From Actinostola sp. cb2023 (taxonomy: Eukaryota; Cnidaria; Anthozoa; Actiniaria; Actinostolidae): 64,000 nucleotides of DNA. Location: positions 558,001 through 622,000 of the forward strand of contig JAUJYZ010000325.1 of the NCBI GenBank assembly GCA_033675265.1, in the 5' to 3' direction. Positions 57,109-64,000 of the stretch are shown piece after piece (the first letter of the stretch is position 1; each line of letters starts with the position of its first letter). Below the pieces are notes generated by a model. It saw only the letters and a list, made by a program, of their open reading frames with translations, ran no database searches and was not told the origin of the DNA. The translations under genes were made by a program, and so were the position numbers.

Positions 57109-57580
57109 CCGCGGTTTGTTTTGTTGTAAAAAGTATTTCTATTAATAACACAGGAAGCCCAACTATTTGTTCTGAAGCTATTGATTCGCGCGCTTTTAAT
57201 GAGATTCCTGTAGTTGAGCGCGCGCGCACGCATTTTACTTTTTGTCAGTGTTTGTTGGACGGCCTCTTTTTCGGTATCCCTGTGGTAAGAATGTAGCTCC
57301 AAGTCCTCGACACCACAGGAAGACCAAGAGGAAGAAAATACCTGATGTTGCCTGCTACACTGTACTACGTTCACTTACAGTGGTTGAATTCGAACTTCAT
57401 TTTGCAGAAATGATTGACATATGTCAATTACTAACCTCGTTGTTGTAAGCTATCAGAGGGACGTTATCTTGTTGCATTTCCACCGACCCTTCAGACGCAG
57501 TAAACAGACTGTTGAATTAAATACATGTAATTTTTACCACAAGTTTATCAGTACTTATTGTAATGAGGGTTTATTATATA
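57109..57580 (+). repeat. Dispersed repeat family R2, copy 2 (uninterrupted)
   Basis: Same orientation as 50410-51945. It lacks the MITE and shows the empty TTAA site at 57196-57199. It has about 50 bases (GACCCTTCAGACGCAGTAAA onward) not in copy 1. Confidence 0.88.
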
Positions 57581-57819
57581 GTCAAGTCAATCCGCGCGCT
57601 CTGATTGGCTGAAAACTGTGCTGTATCAGAGAACGGAGCACGGTTTGATGACGCTATTTTTCGGCTGTTTAAAATTCTGAAGAAAACAAGCCAAGCACGC
57701 GCGCGCTCGATGGCGTAACTGGCGTCAGTAGCGCGCGCACTTCACTCGCTAAAATGTTATTCAAAAACACAACAGAATCCTCAACTTTCTTGCCCTTTTT
57801 CTCATCATTCTATATAATA

Positions 57820-58245
57820 AAGCAAATAGAACAGCTTTTTCCGTGCTCCGTTCAGTAATAGAGAGATTTAGCAAACACGACGCGACGTGAAAGAGGACGG
57901 CGCACGCTGACGAATAACTGTGAAACGACCGTTGGCGTCCTCAACGTCATGAAGAGGACGTGAAAACAAGTGAAATGGCGTCGTGAACTTGACGTCGCGA
58001 CGTTGTCACGGTAGTCACGCAATGACCAAATGTGATATATTCGTCATCTAACGTCGCGTTCTCACGTCGCGTCGTGTTTGCTAAAACTCTCTAATACAGC
58101 ACGAAGGAAGTGACGAGAGCACAAAAGAAGTGTGGAGAGCACTCGCCACGGCTCGTGCTCTCCCTACACTTCTTTCGTGCTCTCGTCACTTCCTTCGTGC
58201 TGTATTACTGAACGGAGCACGGAAAAAGCTGTTCTATTTGTTAAT
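57820..58245. repeat. Foldback element F2, interrupted twice
   Basis: AAATAGAACAGCTTTTTCCG at 57823 is inverted at 58222-58240. The left arm is split by a MITE at 57861-58091; the right arm is cut off by the hairpin-ended element at 58241. The inner stem (GCACGAAGGAAGTGACGAGA / its inverse) lies at 58099-58204. Confidence 0.8.
57861..58091. mobile_element. MITE with TAATA duplication
   Basis: Ends GAGAGATTTAGCAAACACGA and its inverse TCGTGTTTGCTAAAACTCTC. TAATA flanks both sides (57856-57860 and 58092-58096), and the intact right arm of the host foldback shows the single TAATA of the empty site. Length 231 bp, no coding capacity. Confidence 0.85.
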
Positions 58246-59451
58246 TACTCGGGCCCTTCCGAAGGAAGCCCGAGTTAGAAAATACACTTTCTTTTTTTTA
58301 TTATTTTTTTCAGGTGAAGGAATGACAAAAAAATGCGAAGAATGCGATGTATTTGATCCTATCGAGTTTCAAGATTTCTCATCATAGATCTTCAAGCTAT
58401 TAAGTTCAGGATTGTAGTTGATCATTCCACGATGAAGCTAAGGCGCGTTTGCTTTTGTTATAAATGAAACGACATCTTTCAGAGTGGGCCCACACGAATA
58501 GCCGTATGCTTTTGTCTGTGAAATGAGCCTGTTTAAAGCCCGTGTTTTATCGGCTGTTCTATAACGCCTTTCCACGAACTCGAACTCATATCCAAAAATG
58601 AATTGAAAAGCAAATGAACATGACCTCGCTATGCGATATTTGTTGCTTAATTGTAATATTACGTGTACAGTTATGTCCTTGAGTATTTATAATTAAACTC
58701 ACGACCAGCGATGTAGCAACATCTATTGACAGAAAGCTATATGTACAGAAGTCATGCAAACAATCGAACCAGTCGAGTTATTTTCAGTAACTCACGATGG
58801 ATGTTTATTTTATTCCACGTTTGAAAAATTCGTGTTCTTTTCAGTAAGATGACAGTTGTAAAGTGATCCTTATCTGAGTCATACATCTATTAGGCGACCT
58901 AATTTTAGAACCGTTGATTTAAAACCGAATTTCCACGCTCAAAACAGGTCAGTGAACGGCAAAAATACAATCGAAATCAAAACGTCCTTAGATTTTAGGG
59001 ATCTATTACAGAAGAAGACGCTCAATGACGAGGGAGAATTGTGTCTGACTCATAGATAAAGATCTCCGCGGACTCTTGTTATAATTAAACTCACGACCAA
59101 CGCCGGTCATGTATAACTCCATCTATTGACAGAAAGCTATATGTACAGAAGTCATGCAAACAGTCGAGCCAGTCGAGTTATTTTCAGTAACTCATGATGG
59201 ATGTTTATTTTATTCCACGTTTGAAAAATTCAGAAGGAAAAGGAATCGTAAAAATCGTACTTCAAAACTACATCAAAGCATTTAAGGAAAGCAAGGTCAA
59301 TAGTTCGTAAATCGAGATCGTATAGCCCTTCATCTGGCAGACATATAGTCTCCCTCGTCACGCAACTGTCAGTCATTGTCAGGTCTCTCCTCACGCAACT
59401 GACATTGTCCTTTTCATAAGCCCGAGTGTACGCTCATTGAGCGTCTTGTTA
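58241..59451 (+). mobile_element. Hairpin-ended element, family H, full-length copy
   Basis: The 5' end TTAATTACTCGGGCCCTTCC forms a stem-loop with GGAAGCCCGAG; the 3' end has AGCCCGAGTGTACGCTCATT and a GCTCATTGAGC stem, ending TCTTGTTA. Same ends at 11345-11429. It lacks long terminal inverted repeats and a visible target duplication. Inside are two copies of a 95-base segment (ATCTATTGACAGAAAGCTAT at 58721 and 59121). A short frame at 58316-58387 (CEECDVFDPIEFQDFSS-stop) follows a good acceptor, but I cannot assign it. Confidence 0.6.
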
Positions 59452-59760
59452 TCATGTAATTTCAAAACTTATAGGAGACATTGGACAAAAAAATGATTAT
59501 CATAGCTGGAAAGAGCTCGTTGAAATTAGTAAAAATTTGAAGTTTGGAAAAGATCGCTTCACAAATTGCGAAGATATGAATTTTCAAAAATCGAAATTTT
59601 ATAACAAAGGTTTTCATACAAAATTTCGATTTTTGAAAATTCATATCTTCGCAATTTGTGAAGCGATCTTTTCCAAACTTCAAATTTTTACTAATTTCAA
59701 CGAGCTCTTTCCAGCTATAATAATTATATTTTTGTCCTGAGTTTTGAAATTACATGATAA
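59452..59760. mobile_element. Foldback family F1, complete copy
   Basis: Begins CATGTAATTTCAAAACTTAT and ends in its inverse; the arms match through AAAAGATCGCTTCACAAATT over about 140 bp, with a loop near 59608. The copy at 51945 lacks the right arm. Confidence 0.85.
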
Positions 59761-60339
59761 ACCCTCATTGTTACTGGTGTCTGTCTACCCTCATGAAATA
59801 AAGTGATCCGTTATCTAAATAATAACAATAACAATCTTAGAATATCAAAAATAGACTGGTATCGTCTGCACGGTGGAAGACTGTGGCGAGAGGAGAGAAA
59901 GGCCATCAGGAGAATGAGGCGAGATTAGCCAGGAGAGAGGACAGAGAATGAGCCGGGCGAGATTAGGAGGAAACTGAGGCGCGTTTGTGTTGGGCTACCT
60001 GTGCTGAAAAATGGCGACCAAGCAAATTATAATTTGATGGCCTGTTTTTATTTCTCTCCATTATTTCACTGGTGCAAAGAAAGGTAAACAGTCCCCATTA
60101 TGACTAGAGTGATACCCTCAATAAACTGTGACCTTTATAGGATATGCTTTCGCGTTAATATTAATCAGTTCCGAACGATTTAAATAATAATAATGACTTT
60201 ATTATTGATTAACGTCTCAGAAATCTTGTGCTCTACTAATCGGGGAGACTTAAATCTAAAATACAATAAATCTAAAACTAAAATCTAAATACAAGTTATA
60301 TAATTATGTGTTTCAAAGGAAAATATGAAAAATAATAAT

Positions 60340-60420
60340 AATAATAATTAATAAAATAATAAAATAAATAAAAACAAATAAATATAAAATAAATAAAATA
60401 AATATATTAAATTTTTTTTT
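60340..60420 (+). repeat. AT-rich AATAAATA run
   Basis: Low-complexity AT sequence between a possible retroposon fragment (GACTTTATTATTGATTAACG at 60196) and a foldback. No gene. Confidence 0.8.
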
Positions 60421-60454
60421 AAATGGACGCACGCTCACGTCATCGCCATAGTCA

Positions 60455-61222
60455 ATAAGCCAAGTCAGAGTTTAAGGATTACCGTGATTCCTGGAACCGA
60501 ATCGGGATAAAATGTGTCCGAAGTGACTTTTTCTCCCATGTCTCTTGTATTTTTGCCGAGTTTTCTAGGAGCATTTTACACTACTTTTTCTGTACTAATA
60601 AAGTATTTTCCCTGTTTACTAGTCACATACAACTGCAAGGTAACTCTAACAGCGCTTATATGTTCATTTGAATACGATAATCCACTGAAAAACGTAGTTT
60701 AAAATCGCCCACAAGCTTACCAATCTCGAAGCGGATTGGGCTTCCTGTGTCAACTGAACGATCGTCAGTTTCACAACGTTTGGATTTCGCTTTTAAATCA
60801 TGTCTTTGTGTCGATTATTGGCAATTTTTTCAGAAAATAATAAAGATTATGAGTTGTTTATCACTTTGTGCTATTAGTTGTCTCAAAAAAGTATCAAAAA
60901 GTTGTGTTTTGGGGCCGTAGATTGGCCGTAGTTCTCACGGCTTCACTACGTCCCGACTACGTGTATAACGAAGGGCATTTTTATCGTAAAATAGAATTTG
61001 ATTAACAAATCACACATGACGTTGAATTAAGAAGACCTTTATGCATACCTTGGAGTATTTTCTCGGCAAAAATCGTATTCTAAGAGATGAAAATTGCTCC
61101 TAGAAAACTCGGCAAAAATACAAGACATGGTAGTTATGGGAGAAAAAATCACTTCGGACACATTTTATCCCGATTCGGTTCCAGGAATCACGGTAATCCT
61201 TAAACTCTGACTTGGCTTATTG
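60455..61222. repeat. Foldback element
   Basis: AATAAGCCAAGTCAGAGTTT is inverted at 61203-61222; the arms of about 135 bp include ACCGAATCGGGATAAAATGT and TTTTTGCCGAGTTTTCTAGG. The loop of about 500 bases has one GGGCTTCCTGTG motif (60738). Confidence 0.85.
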
Positions 61223-61394
61223 GAAAATAAAATTGTTTTATTTGAATTTGCAGTAACTATGTTATAAAAGATATATCTTGTATTTAGTATCCTATTGTAT
61301 TATAGTTTTAGATAGTTTTCCTCGATTAGATACTAAACTTTTTAACCGTGAATCAAATAAAGTTCTATTTATTATCTAACTAATTTGCACTTAC

Positions 61395-62316
61395 CTTATC
61401 ATGTCTGCGATGATTTAATGCTCTTCTTCGAGCTGCAACACAAAGAAGAATCGATATATGTCGGTTGTCTGGACAGCTAGCTAGTACTTGAAGGTTCAGT
61501 GGCTTAGTGGATGATATAATAGTATCAATAGAACTACAAGTGACTATAAACTTCAAGACGAAGAAGTGATATTGACGTTTCCAGGAGCTTTCAGTTTGAT
61601 ATTAAAATCTAACTAAATTATTCACTAAATAATCACTTAGATGTGAAAGAGTTGAATGTGTTCTGCTCTTTAGACAATGAAACACCGGCCTGCTCACGTC
61701 ATAGGCGCGGTCTCGAGTGCAAATTTCACGTCTTCAAAGCATAATCGCACTTCAGAATCTCTGCTTGGTGTCACATTGAATGATAGTTTTGCTTAATATT
61801 TGAACCGCTTCAACTCGATGTGAAAGATCCATGAAGTGTTTCATCAAACAGTCTGAGTGTGTTCATAATTGTGTGTCATAAAATTGGTGTACGAAGCGTA
61901 TTTTAGTTTGTTTAGTCGACAAGCAGTTCGACTCTGAGTACTCTGTAAGTAATGATTTCAACAACACTTCTCACTCGCGAAAGGCTTCGTTCATATTTAC
62001 GTCCGAAAAACACTCAACTGAAAATAGATTTGATATAAACTGAAGATAATGAAATAAGAACCCTCAAAAACTCCCTGAAAATGGATTTTTGCTAAACTGA
62101 AGATAATTCAAAAAGAACCCTCAAAAACTGAAAATGGATTTGTTATCAACTGAAGAGAATTCAAATATAAATTCAGAACACTGTAGGATTGAATAGAGCC
62201 GACCAAAGCCATTGTTCGTTTTACATGATTACGCTGTGAATGAGTTTGAGTTGAACAGTTTGAAGCCATAAACATCTATGGAACCAATTTACCTGGTGCT
62301 GAGAAAGGCTGCGGCG
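61395..62316 (-). other. Two possible micro-exons of an unidentified gene
   Basis: 62293-62316 (24 nt) has a CTTACAG acceptor and a CAG-GTAAAT donor; 61395-61432 (38 nt) has a GTTGCAG acceptor and an AAG-GTAAGT donor. In one phase they join open, the second reading RRRALNHRRHDK. Four consensus splice sites in line on one strand suggest a real transcript running left, but I found no flanking exon or domain. They could also be non-coding exons or chance. The rest of 61.5-62.3 kb shows nothing genic. Confidence 0.3.
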
Positions 62317-62694
62317 CTGTAAGGTAACAAAAGAGTAATTACAGATGAGAAATAATTATGATATTCTTGACTCTCTTCCGATACCGACCCCCTAAATTAA
62401 AAATACAAATGGCTCATTTGTGTTCTGACTTAGTTGCAGAGTTGGGGGAGTGAATATTGGTGTGTCAACTTGAGGGTAAATAACAGTACGATCAAAGGAG
62501 GCTACTCATGAGAACTGTGGATTGTAACAATTCTGAGAATTAACGATAAGTTTTTAGGTTGACCGCTTCAAGCCTTCAAGTGGTGGCATTGAATTCAGCT
62601 ACAGTTAGTCAACTTTAGTCCGGCATATAAGCTATTAAAAACTTCGGCTTGACGAAACGCTACAAATTACTTTACGAACTATTAAGCCGAATCT

Positions 62695-62932
62695 ACACGA
62701 GCAAATTTTCCTTGATAAGTTTTCCTTGATAAGGAAGACTTGCTCGTGTAGACGACAAAAACATCGTCAATTTTCCTTGTAGAGGAAAACTTGCTCGTGT
62801 AGATGACAAAAAATTGTCAATTTTTCCTTTTCAAGGAAAACTTGTCAAGGAAAACTTGTTCGTGTAGACGACAAAAACTTCGCCAATTTCTCCTTGTCAA
62901 GGAAAACTTGTTCGTGTAGATGCGGCTTTACC
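62695..62932 (+). repeat. Imperfect tandem/inverted repeat of GTGTAGACGACAAAAAC
   Basis: Four copies of a unit of about 60 bases with TTTTCCTTGT, AAGGAAAACTTG and TTCGTGTAGACGACAAAA; the outer edges are inverted (GCCGAATCTACACGAGCAA / TTCGTGTAGATGCGGC). A single related unit is at 37901-37945 in the TRPA1 gene (GCCGCGTCTACACGAGCAAG). From 62935 to 64000 I see no gene; an open frame at 63180-63554 has no recognisable domain. Confidence 0.7.
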
Positions 62933-64000
62933 AAACGTGGCTGTCACAATGCCGTTACACCAGTTCGTGGCTTACGCCAACCTTGGTCACGCCGCCAACA
63001 CGCACAGCGCTGAATTACGCCAAAAAGGGCAATCAAGAAAAAACGAAAAGAAACAAGCTAAAGTTGATCATGAAATTCCCAAATAGTGTTTACAGTTAGC
63101 TTCAACATCGATCATCGACTAGTTTACCTTTATATTGTTTATCAATCCGTCGTTGTAATCTGTTCAGGCTCGGTAAGTTTTGTTTACTTTTGGATGCAAA
63201 TTTTGTTTCGTCGAACTATATGCACCCCCCACTGACGTAAAGGAAAGGAATTTATTAGCGACTCAAATAGAAAATAAAATCTCCATCGTTACTTTCACCT
63301 TGAAATATGACATAAACCACAGGGAACCCACACTGGTGTTTTACACGTTTTTAAACGGTCACGTGGTTGTACTAGTGGTTGACTCAGTGAAGTCATTAGA
63401 AAAAAATCCGTGTCATGTGTTTTCATTCCACCACTGTACAGACGCTACGTCACCCTTGGCAACCGTGGTCGCCATATTGTTCTCAAACGTAGCTGACATA
63501 GCTATACTTTGGGCTTCCTGTGTGTTTTTGTCGATAGCACATAAACTGCGATAATAAGATCCATGGAGTTTTACCAGCTACAGAACCGATCAGCTCTCTT
63601 ATTATTATTATTATCGATATAGGCAGAACCCCTATTAATTAAGCGGTCACCTGGGCTCCTGACCGGGTTACCTCATTAAGCGACCACCCCCTATTAAGCG
63701 GCCACCTATTAAGCGACCACCCCCTCATAAGCGGCCACTTAGCAAAGCCCCGAAACTCCCCGAAGGTGGAGTTAATAGATATTCGACTGTAGTCTGTCAT
63801 TTGAAGGCAGATAATGAGCTTCTCGATACCGGGACTTTTACCGTGAAAAATTCTTTATCGACTTTTGATTGCCGACGGATGCAGATGTCTCTGGTTATTG
63901 ATTAACAGCTCATAAACGGTGCGTTTGTCTATCATTTCAAAGTCTACATTCATCTGATCAGTTGTCACAAATGATATATTCGATTTCCAATTATCCATAT

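Noticed and set aside
58316..58387. Possible terminal exon ending DPIEFQDFSS after a strong acceptor
   Set aside because: It lies within the hairpin-ended element and has no partner exon in view; mentioned there but not called.
63180..63554. 124-codon open frame
   Set aside because: No recognisable domain, no splice or start context, and it runs through a copy of the dispersed CCACAGGGAACCC motif.

Overview
This is animal nuclear DNA, almost certainly from an anthozoan cnidarian of the hexacoral type (sea anemone, stony coral or corallimorph). The evidence is spliced genes with GT-AG introns, a tRNA-derived SINE of a kind I know from anthozoan genomes, a very dense load of foldback MITEs and tandem repeats, and secreted von Willebrand A proteins. 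No operons, rRNA, tRNA genes or CRISPR arrays are visible.

Layout. 1-1.7 kb: foldback repeat, then the last exon of a short collagen-like gene (+). 3.1-7.4 kb: complete sulfite oxidase gene in three exons (-). 7.4-13 kb: repeat-only DNA (SINE, 19-bp satellite, 281-bp tandem repeat). 13-30.2 kb: a family of three secreted vWA-domain genes on the + strand (two intact near-twins and a frame-broken relative between them), with a complete four-exon chymotrypsin-fold protease (-) lodged between copy 1 and the broken copy. 31-50 kb: one large TRPA1-type cation channel gene (-). I could join 29 coding exons in frame to 1129 residues; its introns carry most of the microsatellites and several long inverted repeats. 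50.4-59.8 kb: transposon graveyard, with a TTAA-flanked MITE and its empty site in a second copy of the host repeat, a decayed ISL2EU-like Harbinger element (YqaJ nuclease plus DDE transposase), a decayed HNH-endonuclease cluster and a hairpin-ended element. 59.8-64 kb: repeats and two possible micro-exons of an unidentified minus-strand gene.

The genes do not form a pathway. Sulfite oxidase is mitochondrial housekeeping, TRPA1 is a sensory channel, and the vWA proteins, protease and collagen-like protein are probably secreted. The most unusual non-genic signal is a dispersed 16-nt motif, ACCACAGGAAGCCCAA and its complement, found at some 20 sites. It is often the end of small hairpins and lies beside four TRPA1 splice sites.

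Limits: all exon joins come from reading frame, splice-site consensus and family knowledge. No alignment or RNA evidence was available, repeat boundaries are by eye, and residue comparisons with human TRPA1 are from memory.
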